Notes: generated by a model not told the origin, from the sequence alone. 11,342 nucleotides of DNA from an uncultured Schwartzia sp. (GCA_905372875.1 CAJPQU010000059.1:1-11342), one strand, 5' to 3'. Numbered from the stretch's first letter, positions 1 to 6,263 are shown. Made by a program: numbers and translations.

Positions 1-4
1 TTAT

Positions 5-33
5 TTAATAGCTAAAACAAACATTTTTATAAC
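5..33 (+). promoter_or_regulatory. Possible promoter of the ribbon-helix-helix gene
   Basis: A TTAATA box at 5-10 (4 of 6 to TTGACA) lies 17 bases before TATAAC at 28-33 (5 of 6 to TATAAT). This would start transcription near base 40, within the inverted repeat that precedes the gene at 83. The region is very AT-rich, so a chance match is quite possible. An alternative -10 is TAGAAT at 58-63, but it has no good -35 partner. Confidence 0.35.
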
Positions 34-69
34 ATATTTATTCCTCAGTGGATAGTGTAGAATAAATAT
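34..69 (+). promoter_or_regulatory. 10-bp perfect inverted repeat, candidate operator or leader hairpin
   Basis: ATATTTATTC at 34-43 is the exact reverse complement of GAATAAATAT at 60-69, with 16 bases between the arms. The centres are 26 bases apart, about 2.5 helical turns. The second arm ends one base before the ribosome binding site (71-77) of the ribbon-helix-helix gene. It could be the operator at which that protein represses itself, or an RNA hairpin next to the ribosome binding site. Each arm has only one G or C, so chance in AT-rich DNA cannot be excluded. Confidence 0.35.
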
Positions 70-82
70 AGAGGTGGTATAG

Positions 83-283
83 ATGAGTTCGAAGCTGCAA
101 ATCAAAAAAAAACGTCCGCGCGGCGCGGACGGGTATAAAATATTTTCCATTCGGATCACCGAAGATACACTGGATCGAATCACGAATCTCTCCGATCAGA
201 CTGGACACACACGAAACGAACTGATCGGTCTCCTCTTAAATTACGCTTTGGACAACAGCGAAGTGGTGGCCAACCAGTCATAA
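83..283 (+). CDS. Small ribbon-helix-helix-like (Arc/CopG-type) DNA-binding protein
   Basis: This 66-residue protein is the only plus-strand gene. A basic N-terminus (KKKRPRG, about 8-14) precedes a predicted beta strand, YKIFSIRI (18-25), with alternating outward residues. A first helix follows (TEDTLDRITNLSDQTG, 26-41), then a turn at G41-T43 and a second helix from about 44 to 60. That strand-helix-helix order, and the R-I-T strand-to-helix junction, is typical of dimeric RHH repressors that read DNA with the strand. The start is set by GAGGTGG at 71-77, five bases before the ATG. No toxin or partner gene follows; it converges on rplQ and shares the terminator at 370-410. An inverted repeat just upstream suggests self-regulation. 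The target and biological role are not recognisable. The fold call is by pattern only; the gene itself looks real. Confidence 0.75.
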   Translation: MSSKLQIKKKRPRGADGYKIFSIRITEDTLDRITNLSDQTGHTRNELIGLLLNYALDNSEVVANQS

Positions 284-369
284 CTCTCTCGAAGAGAATA
301 AACAAGGAACAAAAATTTTGCCAAAGACAAGCCGGCTTCCTCACTGCCGTGCAAGTTACCGAAAAAAAG

Positions 370-410
370 ATAAAAAACACCCTCCGCTTTTCGCGGAGGG
401 TGTTTTTTAT
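370..410. terminator. Bidirectional intrinsic terminator between rplQ and the RHH gene
   Basis: Arms 370-387 and 393-410 are perfectly complementary over 18 bp around the 5-base loop TTTTC. The core is CACCCTCCGC / GCGGAGGGTG, and the outer part is an A-run facing a T-run. Read in either direction the GC-rich stem is followed by TGTTTTTTAT, so it can stop the ribosomal operon coming from the right (rplQ stop at 422) and the RHH gene coming from the left (stop at 283). No other terminator is visible at this junction. Confidence 0.93.
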
Positions 411-421
411 CGCCGTGATGT

Positions 422-760
422 TTACACTAACTCAAGGAGAACCATCGGCGCGGCGTCGCCGCGGCGGGGTCCGAGCTTCAGAATACGGGTGTAGCCCCCC
501 TGCCGGTCGGTGTATTTGGCAGCGATTTCGCCGAACAGTTTCCGTACCACTCCTTCATCCACTAAGCGCGCAATCGCCTGACGGCGCGCGGCCAGGTCGC
601 CGCGTTTCGCCAGAGTGATGAGCTGATCGGCCAAGCCGCTGATCTCTTTGGCTTTAGCCTCTGTCGTCTCAATGCGCCCGTTCGCGAAGAAGGAAGTCAA
701 AATACTGCGAAACAAAGCTTTACGAGCGCTTGAATCACGCCCTAATTTTCTGTAGGCCAT
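422..760 (-). CDS. rplQ: 50S ribosomal protein bL17
   Basis: bL17 binds 23S rRNA on the back of the large subunit near the tunnel exit. The 112-residue product has the family signature start MAYRKLGRDSSARKALFRS, the TTEAKAKE helix (about 33-40) and the C-terminal block GGYTRILKLGPRRGDAAPM (about 88-106). It is the short form common in Bacillota, without the C-terminal tail found in Proteobacteria. The ATG at 758-760 follows AGAGGG, and the gap to the rpoA stop is 16 bases, so the two are co-transcribed as in most alpha operons. This is the last gene of the unit; the terminator begins 12 bases beyond its TAA. Confidence 0.98.
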   Translation of the reverse strand: MAYRKLGRDSSARKALFRSILTSFFANGRIETTEAKAKEISGLADQLITLAKRGDLAARRQAIARLVDEGVVRKLFGEIAAKYTDRQGGYTRILKLGPRRGDAAPMVLLELV

Positions 761-776
761 GTATTTCCCTCTTTCC

Positions 777-1736
777 TCATTCTTCTTCCTTGCGAAGCGA
801 CAGTTCTAATTCCTGCAGCTTCTTTTTGACTTCCTCAAGGGATTTTCTCCCTAAGTTCCTGACCTTCATCATCTCTTCTTCCGTCTTCGCCGTCAAGTTT
901 GCCACCGTGTTGATATTGGCCCTCTTTAGGCAATTATAGGACCGAACGGAGAGATCTAAGTCCTCGATGGTCATTTCCATGACCTTGGCCGTGTCGTTTT
1001 CCTCGGCTTCGGTGAAAGCACCGTCTTCCATCTCTTCTTCTTCGGTCAGCCCCGCCATATTCTGGAATAATTTCAGATGGGAGATCAGGATGCTGGCCGC
1101 TTTGCTGACCGCTTCCTCAGGGCGGATAGAACCGTCCGTCCAAATTTCCAAGACCAATTTGTCATAGTCTGTGGCATTGCCCACCCGGGTATCTGAGACC
1201 GTATAATTGACCCGCAAAACGGGAGAAAAGATTGAATCAATGGGAATGATCCCGATCACATGATCCGGCTTTTTGTTCTTGTCCGCGGAAACGTAACCGC
1301 GGCCACGCTCCACGGTCATTTCCATGTGCAGGGAGCCTTCCTTGTTTAAGGTCGCGATATGAAGTTCGGGATTTAGGATCTCAATATCGGCATCGGGGAT
1401 GATGTCCGCCGCCGTCACTTCCCGTTTTCCCTCCACGTCGATCCGGAGTACCTTTGGTTCGTCCGAAAGCATCTTGAAACAAAGGGATTTCAGATTCAGG
1501 ATGATGTTTGTCACGTCGTCCCGAACCCCAGGGATCGTCGAGAATTCATGAAGAACGCCGTCGATTCGGATGGAGGTAATTGCCGCACCCGGCAAAGAGG
1601 ACAGGAGAATACGGCGCAGACTGTTCCCCAAAGTCGTTCCGTAGCCGCGCTCTAACGGCTCGCAGACGAATTTCCCGTAACGGTTATCCTCACTGATTTC
1701 AACTATCTCGATTTTCGGTTTTTCGATTTCGACCAT
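777..1736 (-). CDS. rpoA: DNA-directed RNA polymerase subunit alpha
   Basis: The alpha subunit dimerises to start assembly of RNA polymerase and contacts promoter UP elements and activators. The 319-residue protein has the N-terminal assembly domain (about 1-228), with the dimer segment ERGYGTTLGNSLRRILLSS at 29-47 and HEFSTIPGVRDDVTNIILN at 63-81. A very acidic linker (231-248) follows, then the C-terminal domain (about 256-314). That domain keeps the DNA-contact residues of E. coli alpha at the same numbers: R265, N268, C269, G296, K298 and S299. The ATG at 1734-1736 follows GAGGAGGG at a good distance. The 62-base gap from rpsD is one of the widest in the operon, but I found no convincing promoter there. 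rplQ follows, as usual. Confidence 0.99.
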   Translation of the reverse strand: MVEIEKPKIEIVEISEDNRYGKFVCEPLERGYGTTLGNSLRRILLSSLPGAAITSIRIDGVLHEFSTIPGVRDDVTNIILNLKSLCFKMLSDEPKVLRIDVEGKREVTAADIIPDADIEILNPELHIATLNKEGSLHMEMTVERGRGYVSADKNKKPDHVIGIIPIDSIFSPVLRVNYTVSDTRVGNATDYDKLVLEIWTDGSIRPEEAVSKAASILISHLKLFQNMAGLTEEEEMEDGAFTEAEENDTAKVMEMTIEDLDLSVRSYNCLKRANINTVANLTAKTEEEMMKVRNLGRKSLEEVKKKLQELELSLRKEEE

Positions 1737-1798
1737 CTGGAATAACCCTCCTCAATAATTCCATGCAGTTGATACTCATCAGAAACAACACAAAGAGA

Positions 1799-2392
1799 TT
1801 ATTTGGAGTAGAGTTCGACGATGGCCTGTTCATTCACCGGCACATCAATCTCGTCACGGTTCGGGAAGCGTGTTACCGTGCCGGAAAGATGTTCTTTATC
1901 CACAGTCAGCCAAGCCGGCGCTCCAAGGGAGGCGTTCGATTCTGCCAGTGCCTTAAAGAAAGCGTTGGCACGGCTTTTTTCCGCTACCGCCACCACATCT
2001 CCTTCGTAGACAAGAGCGGACGGGATATCGACGCGCTTACCGTTGACGGTGACGTGACCATGGCGAACGACCTGCCGGGCCTGACGCCGAGTCGTCGCCA
2101 GGCCGAGGCGAAAGACAACATTATCCATACGCCGCTCTAAAAGGCCGAGAAGATTCTCACCGGTAATCCCCTGCATTTTCTTGGCTTTCTCATAGTAGCC
2201 CCGAAACTGCTTTTCTAAAATGCCGTAAATGAATTTGGCTTTCTGCTTTTCTTTAAGCTGAATACCGTACTCGCTGACCTTACGATTGGTACGCTTCGGC
2301 TGCCGCTTAGATTTTTTGCTGAGCCCGACCACCGCCGGTTCAATGCCGAGGGCCCGGCATCTTTTAAGACTTGCTACTCTGTCAATAGCCAT
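1799..2392 (-). CDS. rpsD: 30S ribosomal protein uS4, zinc-free form
   Basis: uS4 is a primary binder of the 16S rRNA 5' domain, nucleates small-subunit assembly and helps control decoding accuracy. The 197-residue product starts MAIDRVASLKRCRALGIEP, a divergent N-terminus with a single Cys (C12) in place of the four-Cys zinc site of the C+ form. The family core then follows: SEYGIQLKEKQKAKFIYGI at about 40-58, and the S4 RNA-binding fold at about 86-135 (RRMDNVVFRLG, RQARQVVRHGHVTVNG). The ATG at 2390-2392 has GGAGGTG upstream, and the gap to the rpsK stop is 17 bases. In B. subtilis rpsD stands alone with a regulatory leader; here it is inside the alpha operon and no such leader is seen. 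Confidence 0.98.
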   Translation of the reverse strand: MAIDRVASLKRCRALGIEPAVVGLSKKSKRQPKRTNRKVSEYGIQLKEKQKAKFIYGILEKQFRGYYEKAKKMQGITGENLLGLLERRMDNVVFRLGLATTRRQARQVVRHGHVTVNGKRVDIPSALVYEGDVVAVAEKSRANAFFKALAESNASLGAPAWLTVDKEHLSGTVTRFPNRDEIDVPVNEQAIVELYSK

Positions 2393-2409
2393 CTATTTCT
2401 GCACCTCCA

Positions 2410-2802
2410 TTACACCCTTCTCCGCTTCGGCGGGCGGCACCCGTTATGCGGAATCGGCGTGACATCTTTGATCATGTTGACCTCAAGGCCTGTGGCCTGA
2501 AGGGAACGGATAGCGGCTTCGCGTCCGGCGCCCGGCCCCTTGACGAAGACTTCGACCTGCTTTAAGCCATGTTCCATGGCGGCCCGAGCCGCCGTTTCCG
2601 CCGCCATCTGCGCAGCGAAAGGGGTCGATTTGCGCGATCCCCGAAAGCCAAGCCCGCCGGCGCTGGCCCAGGAGAGGGCGTTGCCGTTTTTGTCGGTCAG
2701 AGTCACGATGGTGTTATTGAAGGTAGAGCTGATGTGTGCCACGCCGTATTCGACGTTTTTACGATCTCTTTTCTTGGTACGAATGGTTTTCTTAACTGCC
2801 AA
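2410..2802 (-). CDS. rpsK: 30S ribosomal protein uS11
   Basis: uS11 sits on the platform of the small subunit next to the mRNA exit and the 16S rRNA 690 loop. The 130-residue protein shows VAHISSTFNNTIVTLTDKNG (about 21-40), SRKSTPFAAQMAAETAA (about 57-73), FVKGPGAGREAAIRSL (about 87-102) and the conserved tail NGCRPPKRRRV. The Asn-Gly of that tail (N120-G121) matches the site known to form isoaspartate in E. coli uS11. The start is a TTG at 2800-2802. GGGAGGG stands seven bases before it, and no ATG in frame would leave the N-terminus intact. The gap from rpsM is 14 bases. Length and motifs are normal. Confidence 0.98.
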   Translation of the reverse strand: MAVKKTIRTKKRDRKNVEYGVAHISSTFNNTIVTLTDKNGNALSWASAGGLGFRGSRKSTPFAAQMAAETAARAAMEHGLKQVEVFVKGPGAGREAAIRSLQATGLEVNMIKDVTPIPHNGCRPPKRRRV

Positions 2803-2816
2803 CTTTTATCCCTCCC

Positions 2817-3188
2817 TTAGTCTTTTTTCTTTCCGGCGATAGTCTTTTTCGGGCCCTTGCGCGTCCGCGCGTTGTTTTTCGTATTCTGCCCGCGAACCGG
2901 CAATCCCATACGATGGCGCCGGCCCCGGTAACAGCCGATTTCCACCAGTCGTTTAATATTGAGCGATACTTCGCGGCGAAGATCACCCTCGACAACGACG
3001 TTCTTATCGATGAGGTCACGAAGCTTTATGACCTCGTCTTCTGTGAGATCGCGGGTACGGGTATCGGGATTGATCCCGGCCGCGGTCAGAAGCTTCTGAG
3101 ATGTGGAGAGGCCAATCCCGAAGATGTATGTCAAGGCAATTTCAATTCGTTTATCACGTGGCAAATCGACACCGGCAATACGTGCCAT
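2817..3188 (-). CDS. rpsM: 30S ribosomal protein uS13
   Basis: uS13 lies in the head of the small subunit, contacts the P-site tRNA with its tail and forms bridges to the large subunit. The 123-residue product begins MARIAGVDLPRDKRIEIALT, continues with the helix-two-turns-helix region (YIFGIGLSTSQKLL, about 21-34) and ends in the basic tail RRHRMGLPVRGQNTKNNART (about 90-109) plus a short Lys-rich end. The ATG at 3186-3188 is preceded by AAGGAGGTG, and the gap from rpmJ is 20 bases. Nothing is unusual apart from a tail slightly longer than that of E. coli. Confidence 0.98.
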   Translation of the reverse strand: MARIAGVDLPRDKRIEIALTYIFGIGLSTSQKLLTAAGINPDTRTRDLTEDEVIKLRDLIDKNVVVEGDLRREVSLNIKRLVEIGCYRGRRHRMGLPVRGQNTKNNARTRKGPKKTIAGKKKD

Positions 3189-3208
3189 AAATAAAGCACC
3201 TCCTTTTC

Positions 3209-3322
3209 TTAACCCTGTCTCTGTTTATGTTTCGGATTCTCGCAAATGACCATGACCCGGCCCTTGCGTTTAATGACTTTGCATTTTTCACAAATCGGCT
3301 TAACTGAAGGTTTGACTTTCAT
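3209..3322 (-). CDS. rpmJ: 50S ribosomal protein bL36, zinc-binding form
   Basis: This 37-residue protein is the smallest in the cluster and easily missed. The translation starts MKVKPSVKPICEKCKVIKRK and ends ENPKHKQRQG. C11, C14, C27 and H32 form the Cys3-His zinc site of the C+ type bL36. It binds 23S rRNA near the base of the L7/L12 stalk and stabilises the mature large subunit. The ATG at 3320-3322 has AAAAGGAGG upstream at a distance of about ten bases. It stands between infA and rpsM as in most Bacillota. A zinc-free paralogue, if the genome has one, would lie outside this window. Confidence 0.97.
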   Translation of the reverse strand: MKVKPSVKPICEKCKVIKRKGRVMVICENPKHKQRQG

Positions 3323-3393
3323 CTCTGCGCTTCCTCCTTTTCCTTTTCGGTACGAGCCCTTGTCAGCCGTACACTGCACCAACGCTTCACGCG

Positions 3394-3612
3394 CTATTTG
3401 AAACGATAGGTTATACGGCCACGGGTTAAGTCGTACGGGGTAAGCTCAATCGTGACCTTATCGCCAGGCAGGATGCGAATGAAATTCATGCGGATCTTAC
3501 CTGATACATGCGCTAATACGACATGGCCGTTTTCCAATTCGACCTGAAACATCGCATTGGGCAATGCCTCAAGTACCTTGCCTTCCACTTCAATAACATC
3601 TTGCTTGGACAT
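3394..3612 (-). CDS. infA: Translation initiation factor IF-1
   Basis: IF-1 binds the A site of the 30S subunit during initiation and supports IF-2 and IF-3. The 72-residue product is a single OB-fold (S1-like) domain with the family blocks MSKQDVIEVEGKVLEALPNA (1-20), FQVELENGHVVLAHVSGKIR (22-41) and IRILPGDKVTIELTPYDLTR (45-64). It has exactly the usual length. The ATG at 3610-3612 follows AAGGAG eight bases upstream. Its upstream neighbour here is adk, 80 bases away; map and often a KOW-domain gene usually stand between the two in Bacillota. The 71 bases to rpmJ hold only the next ribosome binding site and a weak stem. Confidence 0.98.
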   Translation of the reverse strand: MSKQDVIEVEGKVLEALPNAMFQVELENGHVVLAHVSGKIRMNFIRILPGDKVTIELTPYDLTRGRITYRFK

Positions 3613-3637
3613 CAGTTCTACTCCTTACAGTTGATCC

Positions 3638-3653
3638 GCCGCCCTTTGGCGGC
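3638..3653. repeat. GC-rich hairpin in the adk-infA gap
   Basis: GCCGCC at 3638-3643 and GGCGGC at 3648-3653 form a perfect 6-bp stem with a 4-base loop. On the plus strand it is followed by TTTTC, so it looks like a weak terminator for antisense transcription. In the direction of the operon no T-run follows, so it is unlikely to stop the ribosomal transcript. It could serve as a processing or stabilising stem between adk and infA. Confidence 0.5.
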
Positions 3654-3657
3654 TTTT

Positions 3658-3681
3658 CTATCGATCGGCGATTTCAATCAT
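3658..3681 (-). other. Seven-codon ORF with ribosome binding site, possible remnant
   Basis: Directly after the adk stop, GAGG (3691-3694, overlapping the TGA) lies nine bases before an ATG at 3679-3681. That ATG opens MIEIADR and stops at TAG (3658-3660). It occupies the place where map normally starts, and methionine aminopeptidases often begin with a similar Met-Ile-x-Ile stretch, so it may be a decayed gene start or a coupling leader. Seven codons are too few to tell; this is an observation, not a gene call. Confidence 0.15.
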
Positions 3682-3692
3682 ACATTCTGACC

Positions 3693-4337
3693 TCACGTTT
3701 GTAGGGCGGCCTCGACATCCGCAAAGACTTTTTCCATCGACTGGCTGCCGTCAATACGGCTGTAAAGGCCGGCCTTTTGATAGTAGTCGATGAGCGGCTT
3801 TGTCTGGGCTTCGTAAACCGAAAGACGCTCTTTGATCGTTTCCTCTCTGTCGTCGGCCCGCTGGTATGTTTCCCCGCCGCAGGTATCGCAAACGCCATCC
3901 TGTTTTGCCGGATGGAATTTAATGTGATAGGTCGCACCGCAGGTCTTGCAGATTCGACGCCCCACCACCCGCTCCACCAACGCTTCGTTGGGAACACTGA
4001 TGTCGACGACACGGGTCAGGGAGAAGCCGAGCTCTTTTAAGATCCCCTTCAGCGCATCGGCCTGCGCAACAGTCCGCGGGAAGCCATCCAGGATGAATCC
4101 TTTGGCGCAATCGGGCTTGGCCAGGCGTTCCCGCACTATCCCGATAGTGACTTCATCGGGGACGAGTTTTCCGGCGTCCATGCAGGCTTTCGCCTCTTTA
4201 CCCAGAGCGGTCCCTTCCTTCACCGCTGCCCGGAACATGTCCCCAGTAGAGATGTGCGGAAGGCCGTACTTTTCTACCAGATTGGCTGCCTGTGTACCTT
4301 TGCCGGCACCGGGCGGCCCCATCAACAGGATATACAT
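3693..4337 (-). CDS. adk: Adenylate kinase, long zinc-lid form
   Basis: Adenylate kinase interconverts ATP + AMP and 2 ADP in the cytoplasm and sets the adenylate energy balance. The 214-residue protein has the P-loop GPPGAGKGT (7-15), the AMP-binding segment STGDMFR (30-36), DGFPRT (84-89) and the lid. The lid carries GRR (126-128), DDR (162-164) and a four-Cys zinc site (C130, C133, C150, C153), typical of Gram-positive long forms. The ATG at 4335-4337 is placed by AGGAGGAT, which overlaps the secY stop codon (TAGGAGG), so the two are probably translationally coupled. No map gene follows, unlike in many relatives. Every catalytic residue expected is present. Confidence 0.99.
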   Translation of the reverse strand: MYILLMGPPGAGKGTQAANLVEKYGLPHISTGDMFRAAVKEGTALGKEAKACMDAGKLVPDEVTIGIVRERLAKPDCAKGFILDGFPRTVAQADALKGILKELGFSLTRVVDISVPNEALVERVVGRRICKTCGATYHIKFHPAKQDGVCDTCGGETYQRADDREETIKERLSVYEAQTKPLIDYYQKAGLYSRIDGSQSMEKVFADVEAALQT

Positions 4338-4346
4338 TTCATCCTC

Positions 4347-5603
4347 CTACTTCATGAACCCTTGGTAATGGCGCATGACGACCATCGACTCAATCTGCTT
4401 CATGGTGTCGAGGGCGACGCCCACGACGATGAGAAGCGCGGTACCACCGAAGTACACACCTTCGATATGAGTGGCGCCGGCCACCATGTTCGGCAAGATG
4501 GCGATGAACGCTAAGAAAAATGCACCAGCCAGCGTGATTCGGGTCAGGACATGATCCAAATAATCTTCCGTCGGCTTACCGGGGCGAATACCCGGTATGA
4601 AACCACCGTATTTTTTCAGATTCTCTGCCATATCCGGTATCTTTACAGTAACCGCGGTATAAAAGTACGTGAAGAAGATAATGAGGAGCGCATACAGGCT
4701 CGTTTGTAGCGGTGTACCCCACGCAAAATAACCGGCGACTGTCTTTACCCAGGGAATATCAACAAACTGGGCAATAGTTACTGGAAACATTAGCACGGAT
4801 GACGCAAAGATGATGGGAATGACCCCTGCCTGATTGACTTTCAGGGGAATGTGGCTGGAGTGTCCGCCATATGTTCTCTGGCCGACGACTCGTTTAGCAT
4901 AAGAAATGGGAATCCGGCGGTGGGCCTGATGGATCAGGATGACAAAGACCACCATACCTACCGCGATCAACCCGAACAGGACGGCATTAAAACCATTGAT
5001 AGTGCCCGCCTGCAGGTATTGATAGATGCGCCCTAAATTTTTGGGCAAAGCGGCGACGATACCGGCAAAAATGATGAGAGAAATTCCGTTCCCCACGCCT
5101 TGTGACGTGATCTGCTCGCCGACCCACATGAGGAATACCGTCCCCGCTGTTAAGGTGATTGCGATGATGAGAATCGAACCGATCCCCGGATTAAGTATCG
5201 CATCCTTGAGACCGATGGACATGCCAACAGCCTGCAGAAATGCCAACGCGACCGTCAAATAACGTGTGACCTGAGTAGTTTTCTTGTGTCCTTCCTGCCC
5301 TTCCTTAGACCATTGCTCCAACGTCGGTATCACCACGGTGAGCAGCTGAATGATGATGGAAGCATTGATATAAGGGGTAATGCTCATTGCGAAGATGGAG
5401 AATTTACTCAACGCGCCGCCTGAGAACAAGTCCAGCAAACCGAAAAGATTACCGCTTTGAAAAAGTTGTTCAATCACGGCCGGATTCACGCCCGGAACGG
5501 GGATGTGCGTCCCCATCCGAAAAATGGCAAACATGATCAGCGTAAAGATGATCTTCTGCCGAAGTTCGGGAATCCTATAGATGTTCGCAAGGGCTGAAAG
5601 CAC
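4347..5603 (-). CDS. secY: Protein translocase subunit SecY
   Basis: SecY forms the protein-conducting channel of the plasma membrane with SecE and SecG and works with SecA and the ribosome. The 418-residue protein shows ten hydrophobic segments, at roughly 17-35, 68-90, 112-130, 142-165, 171-188, 203-224, 258-280, 301-320, 355-372 and 385-400. Family motifs include RMGTHIPVPGVNP (29-41), MSITPYINASIIIQLL (73-88), GNGISLIIFAGIV (171-183), the SecA/ribosome-contact loop GGFIPGIRPGKPT (333-345) and the tail RHYQGFMK. The start is a GTG at 5601-5603, one base after the rplO stop. GAGGTG inside the end of rplO serves as its ribosome binding site, pointing to coupling with uL15 synthesis. Length is normal for Bacillota. 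Confidence 0.99.
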   Translation of the reverse strand: MLSALANIYRIPELRQKIIFTLIMFAIFRMGTHIPVPGVNPAVIEQLFQSGNLFGLLDLFSGGALSKFSIFAMSITPYINASIIIQLLTVVIPTLEQWSKEGQEGHKKTTQVTRYLTVALAFLQAVGMSIGLKDAILNPGIGSILIIAITLTAGTVFLMWVGEQITSQGVGNGISLIIFAGIVAALPKNLGRIYQYLQAGTINGFNAVLFGLIAVGMVVFVILIHQAHRRIPISYAKRVVGQRTYGGHSSHIPLKVNQAGVIPIIFASSVLMFPVTIAQFVDIPWVKTVAGYFAWGTPLQTSLYALLIIFFTYFYTAVTVKIPDMAENLKKYGGFIPGIRPGKPTEDYLDHVLTRITLAGAFFLAFIAILPNMVAGATHIEGVYFGGTALLIVVGVALDTMKQIESMVVMRHYQGFMK

Positions 5604-5604
5604 C

Positions 5605-6045
5605 TCAGATCACCTCGACTTTTCCGCCTGCCGCCGTGATCTTTTCTTCTGCCGTTTTCGTAAAGCCATTAGCTCTCACCGTCAGCTTTTTTGTGAGCTC
5701 GCCGTTCCCTAAGATGCGAACGCCGTCCCGAACGTTTTTCAGGATCCCCATCTCAATGAGGGACACGGGATCCACCGTAGCTCCGTCCTCGAAGCGATTC
5801 AGACACGAAACATTGACCTCAGCAAAAATATCAGCGAAGACATTTTTGAAGCCGCGCTTCGGCAGCCGACGATAAAGCGGCATCTGTCCGCCTTCAAATC
5901 CGGTGCGGACGCCGCCGCCCGAGCGGGCATTCTGCCCCTTCGATCCGCGGCCGGCGGTTTTCCCGAGACCGCTGCCGATACCACGTCCCTTGCGGGTACG
6001 GCTCTTTCGTGCGCCGGGCGCCGGAGACAATTCATGTAGTTTCAT
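5605..6045 (-). CDS. rplO: 50S ribosomal protein uL15
   Basis: uL15 is a late-assembling large-subunit protein whose long basic N-terminal arm reaches into 23S rRNA. The 146-residue product begins MKLHELSPAPGARKSRTRKG, followed by Gly/Arg-rich GSGLGKTAGRGSKGQNARSG and FEGGQMPLYRRLPKRGF (about 50-66), then the globular C-terminal part ending GGKVEVI. I placed the start at the ATG 6043-6045: AAGGGGGTG lies six bases upstream, and MKLHEL is the standard family start. A TTG 18 bases further up would add a non-conserved MKGVHL. The gap from rpmD is 19 bases; secY starts one base after the TGA. Confidence 0.98.
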   Translation of the reverse strand: MKLHELSPAPGARKSRTRKGRGIGSGLGKTAGRGSKGQNARSGGGVRTGFEGGQMPLYRRLPKRGFKNVFADIFAEVNVSCLNRFEDGATVDPVSLIEMGILKNVRDGVRILGNGELTKKLTVRANGFTKTAEEKITAAGGKVEVI

Positions 6046-6064
6046 CAAATGCACCCCCTTCAAC

Positions 6065-6250
6065 TCAATCTGCGATCTCTTCTACCGTTACCAAATGCTC
6101 CACTTTATGGATCTGACCGCGGATGGTCGGATGATCCGGCAACACGGAGCATGAATTTAATTTTCTCAGCCCTAAAGCCTTCACGGTTTTCCGCTGTGTG
6201 TCCGGCCGACCGATCAAGCTCCGGGTCAAAGTGACTTTCAATTTAGCCAT
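6065..6250 (-). CDS. rpmD: 50S ribosomal protein uL30
   Basis: uL30 is a small protein bound to 23S rRNA domain II near 5S rRNA. The 61-residue product has the family pattern: strand AKLKVTLTRSLIGRPDTQRK (2-21), helix KTVKALGLRKLNS (21-33), and VLPDHPTIRGQIHKVEHLVT (36-55). Length is normal for bacteria. The ATG at 6248-6250 follows AAGGAGGG, 13 bases after the rpsE stop. It lies between rpsE and rplO in the usual spc order. Some bacterial groups lack uL30; this one keeps it intact. Confidence 0.97.
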   Translation of the reverse strand: MAKLKVTLTRSLIGRPDTQRKTVKALGLRKLNSCSVLPDHPTIRGQIHKVEHLVTVEEIAD

Positions 6251-6263
6251 TGAAAAACCCTCC

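Noticed and set aside
1..183. Minus-strand ORF of 60 codons at the left edge
   Set aside because: It overlaps the RHH gene in antisense, has a low-complexity hydrophobic product and no ribosome binding site.
349..618. Plus-strand ORF of 89 codons after the RHH gene
   Set aside because: It would run through the terminator hairpin and antisense to rplQ; no ribosome binding site.
1737..1798. Promoter in the rpsD-rpoA gap
   Set aside because: I looked for -35/-10 pairs on the minus strand and found none with reasonable match and spacing; only a ribosome binding site is clear.
3323..3393. Stem GTACG/CGTAC in the infA-rpmJ gap
   Set aside because: Only five pairs around a 13-base loop with no T-run; easily chance.
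3674..4012. Minus-strand ORF of 112 codons within adk
   Set aside because: It is in another frame of adk; the Ser/Arg/Lys-rich product is a frame-shift shadow of a fully intact gene.
6046..6063. Upstream TTG start for rplO
   Set aside because: The ribosome binding site AAGGGGGTG lies downstream of it and fits the ATG at 6043-6045, which gives the standard MKLHEL start.
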